The position numbers were made by a program, and so were the translations under genes. 64,000 bases of DNA, taken from Alviniconcha marisindica (taxonomy: Eukaryota; Mollusca; Gastropoda; Provannidae). The notes under the pieces were generated by a model. The model saw only the letters and a list, made by a program, of their open reading frames with translations. It was not told the origin of the DNA and did not search any database. Below, one piece after another: positions 17,683 to 28,208 of the stretch (the stretch's first letter is position 1; each line of letters begins with the position of its first letter). The DNA lies in NCBI GenBank assembly GCA_018857735.1, contig JABMCL010002926.1, positions 52,501 to 116,500 of the forward strand, in the 5' to 3' direction.

Positions 17683-18690
17683 TGTTAAGATGCGTTTCAC
17701 TGCCGTCATGGACAGGGACGCTGCATGTGGGAGTGCTAAGAGGAGTTTCATCGCAGTCATGGACCGGAGCGCTGCATGCTGGAGCATTATGAGGGGTAGA
17801 AAAGTGACGCTTTGGGAGCGCTAAGACGGGTTTCACTGGAACACTGCACGTGGGGGTGCTAAGAGGGGTTTCACTGGAACACTGCATGTGGGAGTGTTAA
17901 GAGGGGTTTCACTGGAAAGGGCGCTGCATGTGGGAGTGTTATGAGGGGTAGGAAAGCTACACCTGGGAGTGCTAAGATGGGTTTCACTGGAACATTGCAT
18001 GGGGGTGGTGTTGAGGGGTTTCACTGCAGTCCCTGGAAAGAATGCTGCATGTGGGAGTGTTACGAGGGGTAGGAAAGCTACGCTTTGGGAGCGCTAAGAC
18101 GGGTTTCACTGGAACACTGCATGTGGGGGTGTTGAGAGGGGTTTCACTGGAAAGGACGCTGCATGTGGGAGTGTTACGAGGGGTAGGAAAGCTACACTTG
18201 GGGAGTGCTAAGATGGGTTTCGCTGGAACATTGCATGGGGGCGGTGTTAAGAGGGATTTCACTGCAGTCACTCGAAGGGGCACTGCATGTGGGAGTGTTA
18301 TGAGGGGTAGGAAAGCCACACCTGGGAGTGCTAAGATGGGTTTCACTGCAGTCACAGTAAGGAATGCTACACTTGGGAGTGTTAAGAGGGGTTTCACTGG
18401 AGTCACAGTAAGGAATGCTGCACTTGGGAGTGTTAAGATGGGTTTCACTGCAGTCACAGTAAGGAATGCTACACTTGGGAGTGTTAAGAGGGGTTTCACT
18501 GGAGTCATGTGCAGGAACACTACAGCTGGGAGCGTTAAGAGGGGTTTCACTGAAGTTAGGGCAGGAATGCTACACTTGGGAGTGTCGAGTGTTTTTTTTA
18601 CTGCAGTAACTGGCAGGAGCGCAGCACTTGGGAGTGTTAAGGAGGATTTCACTGGAATCACAGGCAGGAATGCTGCACTTGGAAGTGTCC
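17683..18690. repeat. 51 bp minisatellite directly downstream of the DHRS7-like stop codon
   Basis: About twenty units, each with GGTTTCACTG, a variable GTCA segment, GGAATGCT and CACTTGGGAGTGTTAAGA. The exact 51 bp period in the right half keeps open frames on both strands for about 260 codons, which are not genes. The left half has diverged units with deletions. It begins about 15 bases after the DHRS7-like stop, so it is likely transcribed as 3' UTR. Confidence 0.92.
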
Positions 18691-18704
18691 CAAGGCCGTC
18701 CTCT

Positions 18705-18777
18705 TCATGGGGCATGAAGATCGTGTATCCCTGCCTTAATTTTCTGCAGTCGTCTGGCGCCAATCCTTACAGCCGCC
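18705..18777 (-). CDS. DHRS7: DHRS7-like exon 8, copy d (terminal exon giving family length)
   Basis: After the acceptor (CTCTGGCAG) the exon completes a Trp codon, encodes [20 protein letters not shown] and ends HAP-TGA. The pattern [11 protein letters not shown] fits the GKKRIENFKSG end of vertebrate DHRS7. It is the fourth and last of four tandem copies and the only one that stops at the expected length. Confidence 0.7.
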
Positions 18778-19135
18778 CTGCCAGAGAGAAAAAAGAGAGA
18801 GAAAAGCGATTTTCAGTGACATGAAGATTGTGTATCTTTGCCTTCATTTTTTGCAGTCGTCTTGCGCCAATCCTTACAGCAGCCCTGCCAGAAAAACAAC
18901 AACAGAAGAAGCAATTTTCAGTGACATGAAGATCGTGTATCCCTGCCTTAATTTTTTGCAGTCGTATGGCTCCAATCCTTACAGCAGCCCTGCCAGAAAA
19001 AAAAGGAGAAAAAAAGTAATTTTCAGTGACATGAAGATCGTGTACCCCTGCCTTAATTTTTTGCAGTCGCCTGGCGCCAATCCTTACAGCCGCCCTGCCA
19101 GAGAAAAAAAGAGAGAGAAAAGCAATTTTCAGTGA
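18705..19135 (-). repeat. Terminal exon of DHRS7-like gene in four tandem copies (105 bp unit)
   Basis: Four units, each with a pyrimidine-rich tract, TCTGGCAG acceptor and the same coding start. Exon starts are at 19094 (a), 18989 (b), 18884 (c) and 18777 (d), spaced 105, 105 and 107 bases. Copies a-c have no stop and read into one another in frame, ending at a TAA at 18767-18769. Copy d is in another frame and ends at 18705. All four accept the phase of exon 7, so each gives a complete protein with a different C-terminus. Confidence 0.88.
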
Positions 19136-21874
19136 CACTGCCACTCGATTTTGCCATCGTTCATTCAGATGAAGACTCTGGGGGTCACTTGGTACACATA
19201 TCAATACATCGTACGCTGTACATTAACAAATAATGCGTTGCATAGCGTGTTAGGACTGCGTGTCCGACTGACTGTAACCCTGCCACATGGCTACTCAGTT
19301 CATTTCAGGTACAGATGGTGATTTGGAGTTAGCATCATTCTGCCACAGCTAGAGTGTTTGCAATTCTTTCTGGAAGGGAACCCACAATTTCTGCAAGGAA
19401 ACCCCGAGTCCATAAAGTATAGACAATGAAAGAAAAGAAGAAGAAAAAAAATGGATACGACTTTGATGCTTGCAACAACGTAAGAAATATTTTGTATAAT
19501 ACTGATATTCTATTGTTAAATTGATAGTTCATAGTCCTGTGGGTAAGCTAGTATATTTTTATATTTTTTTGGGTGTGCGTCTGTGTTTGGTTTTTGTTTG
19601 TTTGTATGTGTCTAATATCACCTCAATGTGAACAGACATAAAATAAAACACCGATTGATCGATTGATAAAAAAAAACGAAAGAAAAAAGAAAAAGAAAGA
19701 AAGATGCAATTTGTTGTACCTGCTGCAGTGAGCTCTTGAGCTGATCTACTAAATTTTGAAACGAGTACTTAAAAAATTGCCATAAACTCCATAGGGAACC
19801 CTAATAAGCCTTATGGTTTCTGTGGACGTTAAGCACCATGTTTACTTACTTGCTATAAACTCCATCAATATTTATTTGCTGTCAGGAAGAAGAGCTCTGA
19901 TCTGATCAACGCATGATGGGTAAAAGATGCCAAACTGCCCTGTAGGAATGTTGTCAAACATGTAACGCAATGCCGCTATTCGAGAGGTATTTGTCAAGAG
20001 GCCTGAGTAGGTAAGTAAGATGGTGTTTTACGCCCAGTCAACCATTACGGTTATATCAGGGCGATACACATTTTGTCATTACACAATATATATTAAAAAT
20101 ATGTATGTGCTAAAATTGATATATAATATTCATATTTTTAAAACCAGACTTAAAATGTGGGTAAAAGTAAACATAACCCAAATTAATGTATGAAACTTTA
20201 GATCTTGTTAAAAATGTCGATCTCTTTCGGAAAGTTAAAAATCTTTTCTAATGCTATTTCTTGAAATAATATATGTAGAGGTGGAGCTGTAAAATGGCTT
20301 TCTCTTGTTTCCATAAAATCAGAAGCCTGAATCCACTGGAACATTTTCAGAGGCATCAATGGGAAAACTTCTGAAAATGTGGGTGGAGCACATGAAGGCT
20401 TTCCTGAGTGCTTAGATACCACCCTGTGCCTGGACAGAACTCACCATTTGGCTATAGCAGGGAGGTACTGGTTGAGGTACAGATAGGACAGTTCCGGCTG
20501 AAGGCTGATCCAGGCCTCATCCAGCTGGTTGGCAATTGCAACGGCAGACAGGTGGGCGCAACGCTCTGCAGTCATGCGGTGGTCCCCTTTCTCCATGTCC
20601 ATTCCCAACTCCTGCAAAGGAACAGGTGATCTTTTCTGTAACCCTGTTCCTTCAGGTGATCTTTTCTGTAACCCTGTTCATTCAGGTGATCTTTTCTGTA
20701 ACCCTGTTCATTCAGGTGATCTCTTCTGTAACCCTGTTCATTCAGGCGATCTTTTCTGTAACCTTGTTCATTCAGGTGATCTTTCCTGTAACCCTGTTCG
20801 TTCAGGTGATCTTTTCTGTAACCATGTCTGCTCTGGTGATCTTTTCTGTAACCCTGTTCATTCAGGTGATCTCTTCTGTAACCCTGTTCATTCAGGCGAT
20901 CTCTTCTGTAACCCTGTTCGTTCAGGTGATCTTTCCTGTAACCATGTTCATTCAGATGATCTTTTCTGTAACCCTGTTCATTCAGGTGACCTTTTCTGTA
21001 ACCATGTTTGTTCAGGTGATCTTTTCTGTAACCATGTTCACTCAGGTGATCTTGTCTGTAACCCTGTTCATTCAGGTGATCTTTTCTGTAACCAAGTTCA
21101 TTCCTACAAAAAGAACTGGTGACATTTTCTACTTCCCATTTCCTATCACTAATTCCAACAGAAACAGCAGGTGATATTTTTTGCCACCATGTCCATGCAC
21201 ACACAACAGCATATGGCATTTTCTACCAAAATGTCCATTCCTATCAAACACCAACAACATTTTATCACCCCCACACCCCCATCCCCATGTCCTCTCTATT
21301 TCTAATTTCTGCAAACAGCAGGTCATATTTTCTCTACATCCAAATCCATCTGGGTTCATGCAAAACTATCACTGGCATAAGTGGTGGTATTGTTTGCTAT
21401 TAGTTCTATGTGTTTGGATCTTATTTTTCTTTAATTGAGGTTTTTTTTAAAGAAGAAAAAAAAGCAAATAATCTCCAGGTTTCTGTTTCAGGCTTAGTAA
21501 AATAGACAGCAGTAAGCAAAAGAAATCCCAGAATAAAAGAAGAAAAAAAAAAAAAAAAAAAATTACCCTCCAAAAATGACACACACACAAAAAGAAAAAG
21601 AACAAAGAAAAAAAAGTATGCAACCTGATGTTTTACACCCAGTCGACCAGCACGATGATATCAGGGTGAGAAAGAGGAAGGAAATAGTGTACCTCACCAG
21701 TGGTCCCTGTGAAGGCAAACTTGAGTGCGTTGGAGAACACAGGCCCTGGACACAGCATTGTGACACGGATGTTGTCATCATAGGCCTCCATGCGGAGTGT
21801 ATCAAACCAACCCTGTGCAAAAGCCAAAACAATCATGTGTTAAAAATAGCACCCACTCCCTACTTCCCCAGTGT

Positions 21875-21916
<42 letters not shown>

Positions 21917-21925
21917 TGTGGAGAG

Positions 21926-21981
<56 letters not shown>

Positions 21982-24900
21982 TAGAGATCAAACCAAATGA
22001 AAGATTAAATGACCCCCCTCCCCCCCAAAAAAAAGGATAACTGATTTTTAATGCTCAGTCAACAATGATTGTATGTTATGGCAAGACCCCCCCACCCCCC
22101 AACCAGAACACAGTAATAAATCTCAAACATGCTTTGTGCACACAAACACAACACACCACTCACATGAAGTGCATGCTTAGATCCTGAATAAGACCCAAGG
22201 CCAGGAGCTCCTGAAATTTGTTTTCAAAAGTTTTTAGTTTTGTCAACAACAACAAAAAAGGAGGAAAAAAAAGAAGAAAAAAGACTCATAAATTATGTGA
22301 GAATTACAACATCAAGCCCCCCCCCCCTTTCAAAAAATAAATATAAAAAAATCAGTTTATATACAGAACAACAGCATCAACAGCCATTTAAATATTCACA
22401 CTGTTTTATTCTTTGCGGGAGAGAGGGGGGAGGGGAGAACAAACACTACCATGTAACACAGCTTTATTGCCTGGTGTCAATACAGTTCCACTAGGAATGT
22501 TTGGTGGTGCAAAGTACACTCATCACACATATCATAAAACATAATTAAGAGCAACAACAACAACAACAACAAAAATTTAAAAGAGCAAAAATTAGGTATC
22601 ATTTAAAACTGTGATTGCTAATGTTATGTTTTTCAAGTTTTCAATGTCATTGTAAACAGCCGCGAGGCCATCCACACACTGTGGTGGTACTGAGATTTCC
22701 ATTTATCATTATTCCTGTTACATCTTTCCAGTTTCTCTCCACTGGACTACAGGATCTTTAATGCGTGCAAGTGATGTATGTATACACACGCAGGGGACCA
22801 CAGTTCATAGCTCCATCCGAAGGAGTAGGAAGGGATATGTGTCTCACCAACAAAGCAGGCAGATAAACACAACACGCAACAGCCAGAGATGGAGATGCTG
22901 GGACAACGATGCAGGGATAAAATGGAGGAATGTTGCGGAGTGAATGGGAGGCAGCTGTTTGTGCGAGTGGATTGTAATTTGGAAGAGTGAGAACATTGTG
23001 TTGTTGGTGCAATGTCATATTATGTTATATGTATTATGGCAGACCATGTAATTTCTGCAATGGATTACGGAAGTTGTCTTGTATCTTGTATCATCAGGGT
23101 TTTCGTTTATCAGGGGTTTGCACTGTATTATTGCAGCACACTGTCATTAAAAGGTGTTTTAAACAAGCACCTGCTTGCTGCTAAGCCCTGTATGAAGACA
23201 ACTTTGTCGCTGATTTCTCAGAATGAGATGCTGAGGTGGCTATGACTTCAAATTGTTATAACAAGACCAGCGAACCGCTCTTGATAATTTTTGCACGATT
23301 TTAAAGGCAATTTTGTGCCCTCTACTGTGATACAAATAATATTATTTCAAAACGACAAAAAGTATCAATGTGATTATTAATTTCGGAAGCTAGGGTCACA
23401 AGAACCTGCCCCCAGTGCTTTGATGTGCCAGACTACAACTCTTACCCATAAGCCCCACAATACTGGAAACGACAGCGATGTGACCGGACTTCCTGGCCAC
23501 CATGTGGGGTAAAACGGCTTTGGTCAGTGAGAGCGGACCCAGTGTGTTGACCTCCAGCATCTCCCTGTCAACATCAAAGGTGGTGTTCATCCACAGCGCA
23601 CGCTGCGACCGCCCCGCGTTGTTGACCAGAACGTCAATCTGGGTGAAAATGAACAAATAAATGATATCAACAACAACAACAAATGTTTGTTTTTGCAAAC
23701 AAGGGAGTTAATTAGTGCTCAAAACACATAACACAAGTACAACAACAAAGACCCAAGTCGCCCACGGCTACGACTACCAGAGGTACTCTGGTGGAGTTTA
23801 TGTACCTTGTATTTACACACATATCAGGTGAGAGTTACCGTAGGCGACTCAGGTCTTTGTTGTTGTACTTGTGCTGCGTATTTCGAGCGCTAATTAACTC
23901 CCTTGTTCGTTGATTCTGCACGAGCGCTCTGGGCCTCGTTCTGTTTCAAATAAATGATAATCAGGAGCTTGGTTTTTCTACGTCCAATCAATGATATACA
24001 TGTCGATAAATTAACAAATTAAAAAACGTATGCTCCCTATTCTTGCCAGTTAGCATGATTACATGGGACAGTACCAAATCACAAAACTGTGGGGGAAAAA
24101 AGATCAAAACATACGAAAGGTTCAAAAGAATGCTTATTAGTGTTATAATTAGACAATAAAAAACATGCACAACTCTTATATAATTATATGAAAAAATATA
24201 TTCAAAGTTACAGACTGACAAATAATGCAACGACAAATAATAACAGGAATAATCGCACGCAACATTTAAGACACTTGTCCTACTTGGCCTACCAGTTAAC
24301 CTACAAGATTCTGAGGTTTATGGATGCAAAAAATCTGGATGACAGGGTTCGTGTTAAACAGCTATTTCTGGTATTTTGCCACCTAAGATCAGAATATGCT
24401 GGAAAAGAAATCAGCAACCAGTCATACGAACCAGCTATCATTTTGTTTGATGGTTCCCAACACCCACCCCCCTCGCCCCACCCAAAAAACAAAACAAAAA
24501 AACAGCACAGAGAGAGAGATGGAATGTGTTAACTTTGTGTGTTCTAGACAGGGAATGGAGCAGGGTGTTTGCTAGTAGAGTGCTCTCTAGTGCCAATAAC
24601 AATATACTGTATTCATCCCAGCGGGAAATTAAAGCCATCATTCGATCTTAATTTACATTAACGCACTACTAAAAACTGAATTTCACTTATCCCAATAATT
24701 TAAAGTCATGAAACACACGCACACGTACACACTCTTAGAAATACACCCCCTTTCTCTCAACATGCAGACACTAAAGGAATGATTTAACACTAATACCCAG
24801 CAAATATAGTAGTACTATAGACAGCCGTCTATCTGACCAATTAGACTAAAGTGATTGTCTGACCGGTTTCTGTGAGCCACTTTCACCACCTTACTGACGT

Positions 24901-27743
24901 CACGCTGGTTTCAAAAATAGTCTAACGCGATCACTGGATGAGCAATGGGACTCTCGTGTTGAGATACGCTGTCAGTAAATTCTACCTGTCCAAAATGCTT
25001 CAGCACGGACTGAGCTGCAGCCTGGTGTGTTTCAAACTGCACCAGGTCCAGAGGCAGCACCAGCACGTCCTCTTGTGGCATCTTGTGTTCATCTGCACAT
25101 CATCATTGGTCAATCTTAGTTCGTACCCAAGATTAACAAAAACACGATTCAAATTCTCTTAATGAGGCAATCCAAAATGTGCACAAATTTTCAGTGAAAC
25201 CCCCTTTTTCAAGCAACAGGCAGACAGATAATAACTAACAAATGATAACCAGAATGAAATTTGATCCTTTAAAAAAAAAAAAATCATTTATAATACTACT
25301 ACTACTAATAATAAATAATTCTTATAAAGCGCTATTCTTTAACCAGAGTTAAACTGACTGCACTGTACAAACATTCTTATCACAAAAACCACATTGACAT
25401 ACGTCTTCAGCAAACAAGACCGTATCAAAAAATGATCCTACAGGATCGCACCAAGGGCTAGGATAGCACTGAACCAGACCAGGCAAGGGACTTACGCTCC
25501 CAAGCAGGTCCTCTCTGAAACAGTGAAGGAAATGGCTTTCTTCTTCTTCTCTGGTTTTCTTTTTTTAGTGTGTGAACAGCGTTTACCCACTTACTTTAAA
25601 AGCACACGGTGCATTATGATCTAGTTCATGAATCAAAAAGAGGGTTACTCTCTGGTGCGGGTAGATCTAGTTCTCTCCCTTCCACAGGTGCACTTTCATT
25701 ACCTATCTTCATAAAGAATATCCAAATTCAGTTTAATCGCTTTGGCATCAAGTCTCTATCATTACTTTCAAAATATTATATAGTATGCCCCTTTTTCAAG
25801 TGATGCAACAACAGTTAAACTGTGAAAAATTAAAATGTGAAAGTGTGCTGATCCAGTTTCAGCTGTGGTGTGTTCTGGTTTCAGATGAGGTGTATTCTGA
25901 GTGTTTGGAAGAGTGTTTAGAATGCCAGCAGTCATCCTTCTTTCAGACTTTTTTTGGTCTCATTTGGCTGCAACTGCCACTGGTGATGGAATAGATATCT
26001 CTTGTGAATGGCTGAAATCTCTCTTCACCACTGAATGTACGCCATTAATTATTTTGACGATTTTATTAGCATCTTAAATCTCTCTTCACCACTGATTTTA
26101 TTCAGCATCTTAAATCTCTCTTCACCACTGATTTTATTCAGCATCTTAAATCTCTCTTCACCACTGAACGTACGCCATTAATTATTTTGACGATTTTATT
26201 CAGCATCTTTCACTCATTTGCTATGCTTCAGCTTGAGGGACAAACTTGGCATCTAACTTGTAGAGAGTCTTCAGGCTTTTCATGCTAAATAGTGGTCATG
26301 TTGCAATTGGTTTCAGATGCTTGGGTGATTCACTTACTGACAGCACAGAAGCCTATGTAGTGATGAAGAAAAGAAACAGATTAAAAACAAATTCTAAAAA
26401 TGTTTAACTGTGAAGGTGCATTTAGAGTTAATTCAGGAGTGGGATAGATTTGCCCCCCAAAAATATATATAAAAATACAAAAAGGACTTAACAGCATAAA
26501 CGGCACCTCCCATAGCCCCACCCCCCAAAACAGCCCAACCACCATACCCACACATCGCTGCTTCACTCGCTGCAGTTCACTCTGGCGCCTGGCAGACAGC
26601 ACCAACTTGCTCCCTGCTGCGGCCAGCACGTAGGCCAGCTCCTCCCCAATGCCGCTGGACGCTCCTGTTATCCATATCACCTGGCCTGACAGGCTGGCTG
26701 AAACAGAGTACAGGTACAGCATTAGTTAATCAACGCCTGCTGGCGCATAGGCCAGCTCCTCCCAAATCCCACTGGATGCTTCAGTTGTCCATGTCACCTG
26801 GCCTGACAGGCTGGCTGAAACAGAGTACAGGTACAGCATTAGTTAATCAACGCCTGCTGGCGCATAGGCCAGCTCCTCCCAAATCCCACTGGATGCTTCA
26901 GTTGTCCATGTCACCTGGCCTGACAGGCTGGCTGAAATATCAGTTCAAGCATACATATTTATTCAGTCAACACCTGCCCGTGCAGCAGATTGAAGTTGCC
27001 TGGAGGGCGTGTAGACCTTCAGCAGATCAGACAGGTAGGTGGACAGGACCTGCAGAAGTTACTTAACTTGCTGCACCGAAGCAAAGAGAAGAAATTTTGT
27101 ATTCGATTCTAGCGTTGACTGGAAGCCAGTGCAGAGTGTGAAGATGAGGTGTAATGTCGTCTGTCCTTCCAATATACAATCCACCTCACCCGGCCTGACA
27201 GGCTGGCTGAAATAAAGTACAAGTACAGCATTAGTCACTCCACACCTGCCAGCGTGTAGGCTAGCTCATCCCCAATCGGGCTGGAAGCTCCCGTTATAAC
27301 TGAACTTATAGTCCATGTCATCTGGCCTGACACTGTGACAGGCTGGCTGAAATATGAGTACAAGCATACAGCTTTAAGCCTTTATTCATTCAACACCTGC
27401 CAGCATGTAGGCCAGCGCTTATATATGTATATATATATCTTTACCTACATGTATAAAACATATATTTATATATATTCACTAGTATGAATAATTACCCACA
27501 ATTGCTTCCTTCTGATTAACTCTCTCGTGTCTCAATAACGTTTTTGGCATGCTAGAAATGACTGGGATATAATTAATTACTGCACATTTGTTATTAATTT
27601 GATTGCTTACCTGGTGATTTGCCAAAGTGTTCTGATGACCACAGAAACAGGTCACAATCTGACGTCAGGATTACGGCTGCCAGGACAGCCAAGATCACCA
27701 GCATGGAGATAACTCCAGCCACAAAGAAGTCTTTCAGCTTCAT
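18705..27743 (-). CDS. DHRS7: DHRS7-like short-chain dehydrogenase/reductase (eight exons)
   Basis: Predicted NAD(P)(H)-dependent oxidoreductase of the classical SDR family, anchored to the ER membrane. Exons: 27611-27743, 26548-26697, 24986-25092, 23446-23638, 22164-22210, 21693-21812, 20445-20611, 18705-18777. Every junction has GT-AG ends and matching phase, and the joined product is 329 residues (human DHRS7 339). Residues 7-28 form a membrane anchor. The cofactor motif TGASSGIG is at 55-62, NNAG at 136-139, catalytic Asn 161, Ser 189, Tyr 202 and Lys 206 (YSGSK), and PGPV at 232-235. The start is the only ATG in frame in exon 1; a GTG lies 12 codons earlier. Substrate is unknown. Exon 5 is only 47 bases. 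Tandem duplications sit at the acceptors of exons 2 and 8 and next to that of exon 7. Orthology to DHRS7 rather than a sister SDR rests on recalled similarity. Confidence 0.92.
19200..20440. other. Intron 7 of the DHRS7-like gene
   Basis: AT-rich. Contains a dispersed repeat segment at 20015-20070 (TGGTGTTTTACGCCCAGTCA) and at 19795-19850 a CTTATGGTTTCTGTGGACGT segment that recurs at 31940-31990. Confidence 0.6.
20445..20611 (-). CDS. DHRS7: DHRS7-like exon 7
   Basis: Phase 0 start after CTTTGCAG; encodes [20 protein letters not shown] and then the helical segment with [20 protein letters not shown]. Ends in phase 2 (TG of a Trp codon) at a GTGAGT donor. Fits the C-terminal part of the SDR fold with the DHRS7-type membrane-facing tail. 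Confidence 0.9.
20622..21105. repeat. 30 bp minisatellite abutting the exon 7 acceptor
   Basis: Sixteen units of CAGGTGATCTTTTCTGTAAC plus CCTGTTCATT (plus strand) with single-base variants. It begins about 10 bases upstream of the exon 7 acceptor in intron 6, and the junction-proximal sequence (ACAGGTGATC) matches the unit, so the array probably grew from the acceptor region. The units have AG dinucleotides in the minus orientation, leaving about 19 AG-free bases before the true acceptor. Confidence 0.95.
21693..21812 (-). CDS. DHRS7: DHRS7-like exon 6
   Basis: Exactly 40 codons, phase 0 to 0, TTTTGCACAG acceptor and GAG|GTACAC donor. Encodes [20 protein letters not shown] and CPGPV, the SDR motif after the active site. 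Confidence 0.92.
21871..21975. repeat. (TG)n followed by (GA)n microsatellite
   Basis: About 44 bp of TG then about 55 bp of GA, in intron 5 of the DHRS7-like gene, roughly 60 bp upstream of the exon 6 acceptor. Confidence 0.95.
22164..22210 (-). CDS. DHRS7: DHRS7-like exon 5 (47 bp, active-site Tyr/Lys)
   Basis: A small exon found by searching for the missing active site. After AATTTCAG it reads [16 protein letters not shown] and ends at a GTGAGT donor. It fills phase 1 to phase 0 exactly between exons 4 and 6. It carries the catalytic YxxxK motif, with Tyr 13 residues after the catalytic Ser as in the family. Confidence 0.92.
23446..23638 (-). CDS. DHRS7: DHRS7-like exon 4
   Basis: Acceptor TTTTCACCCAG, donor G|GTAAGAG. 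Encodes [16 protein letters not shown] at the start, the conserved N in [12 protein letters not shown] and the strand ending VVSSIVGLM with the catalytic Ser. Confidence 0.93.
23699..23907. mobile_element. Foldback MITE-like element in intron 3
   Basis: Long imperfect inverted repeats of about 70 bp per arm. The outer ends are ACAAGGGAGTTAATTAG and its complement CTAATTAACTCCCTTGT. The inner arms hold CACAAGTACAACAACAAAGA and its complement. A loop of about 70 bp separates the arms. It lies only 60 bp upstream of the exon 4 acceptor. A single end-like fragment recurs at 59995-60020. Confidence 0.8.
24986..25092 (-). CDS. DHRS7: DHRS7-like exon 3
   Basis: Acceptor GATGTGCAG, donor CAG|GTAGAA. 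Encodes [17 protein letters not shown] (Asp completed from exon 2) and ends KHFGQ, joining IDVLVNN in exon 4. Confidence 0.92.
25295..25530 (-). mobile_element. Possible SINE fragment (minus strand) in intron 2
   Basis: On the minus strand the end reads GAATAGCGCTTTATAAGAAT followed by TTATTATTA, like the 3' tail of the SINE at 14.26-14.73 kb. No polymerase III boxes were found upstream, so it would be truncated or a related family. Confidence 0.4.
26000..26215. repeat. Short tandem duplications, CTCTCTTCACCACTGA unit
   Basis: Four copies of AAATCTCTCTTCACCACTGA with variable spacers (either TTTTATTCAGCATCTT or an ACGTACGCCATTAATTATTT form). Intronic in the DHRS7-like gene. Confidence 0.85.
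26548..26697 (-). CDS. DHRS7: DHRS7-like exon 2 (cofactor-binding motif)
   Basis: Acceptor CTGTTTCAG, donor G|GTATGG. Encodes [20 protein letters not shown], then the helix and [11 protein letters not shown], that is the first Rossmann beta-alpha-beta unit with TGxxxGIG. The sequence continues in frame past the donor without a conserved match, so the donor placement relies on phase with exon 3. Confidence 0.93.
26698..27420 (-). repeat. Tandem decayed copies of the exon 2 acceptor and 5' half (117 bp unit)
   Basis: Two near-identical 117 bp copies follow the true exon upstream, then at least two diverged copies near 27190-27260 and 27300-27420. Each has the CTGTTTCAG-like tract (ATTTCAG in some) and the exon start. 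In the near copies the cofactor motif reads TEASSGIW in place of TGASSGIG, and a stop follows soon after. They look like non-functional partial exon duplications. Confidence 0.88.
27611..27743 (-). CDS. DHRS7: DHRS7-like exon 1 (membrane anchor)
   Basis: From ATG 27741-27743 to a consensus donor CCAG|GTAAGC. Encodes MKLKDFF, a hydrophobic segment rich in Val/Leu/Ala, and [14 protein letters not shown]. The single N-terminal helix matches the ER anchor of DHRS7. Confidence 0.85.
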
Positions 27744-27837
27744 TGTAGTTTGTACAGCACTCTGGTCTTCTAGTTCCACAATTTTGTTTACCTGTACACC
27801 TGAAACACGTTTGTTTGTTTGTTTGAAACAGTGTTAT

Positions 27838-27968
27838 AAATACTAAAGTTTTAAATGATCTGTTCCAAAGAAAATGACAACTGACATCCTATTATATATC
27901 TATATCTATCTTAAATACTAAAGTTTTAAATGATCTGTTCCAAAGAAAATGACAACTGACATCCTATA
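27838..27968. repeat. Direct duplication, ~74 bp unit
   Basis: The block beginning TAAATACTAAAGTTTTAAAT and ending ACTGACATCCTAT occurs twice in tandem, followed by TA-rich microsatellite to about 28030. It lies just upstream of exon 1 of the DHRS7-like gene. Confidence 0.9.
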
Positions 27969-28208
27969 TATCTATCTATATCTATCTATATATATATATA
28001 TAAATTATATATATATATAAATAAAATTATATATACATATAAATTATAAATGAAGAAGTTTCTGTCTTTGACAGTATGATTTGGCACTTAACCCACTGAA
28101 CCTATGAAGATGAAAGTTGCTGTGAAGATTCCTTGCAACCCGAGTGGCTGAGGGCAGTAAAAAAAAAAAAACTATTATAGTATAATAATATATATATATA
28201 TATATATA

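Noticed and set aside
17984..18824. About 260-codon open frames on both strands
   Set aside because: The 51 bp unit is a multiple of three, so open frames arise on both strands without coding constraint; no known domain and no splice context.
20529..21219. About 200-codon repeats of [10 protein letters not shown] or [10 protein letters not shown]
   Set aside because: Translation of the 30 bp intronic minisatellite; it lies inside intron 6 of the DHRS7-like gene and is open in three frames.
27744..27779. Extending the DHRS7-like protein by 12 residues at its N-terminus
   Set aside because: The upstream start codon would be GTG; the first ATG at 27743 gives a membrane anchor of family-like length.
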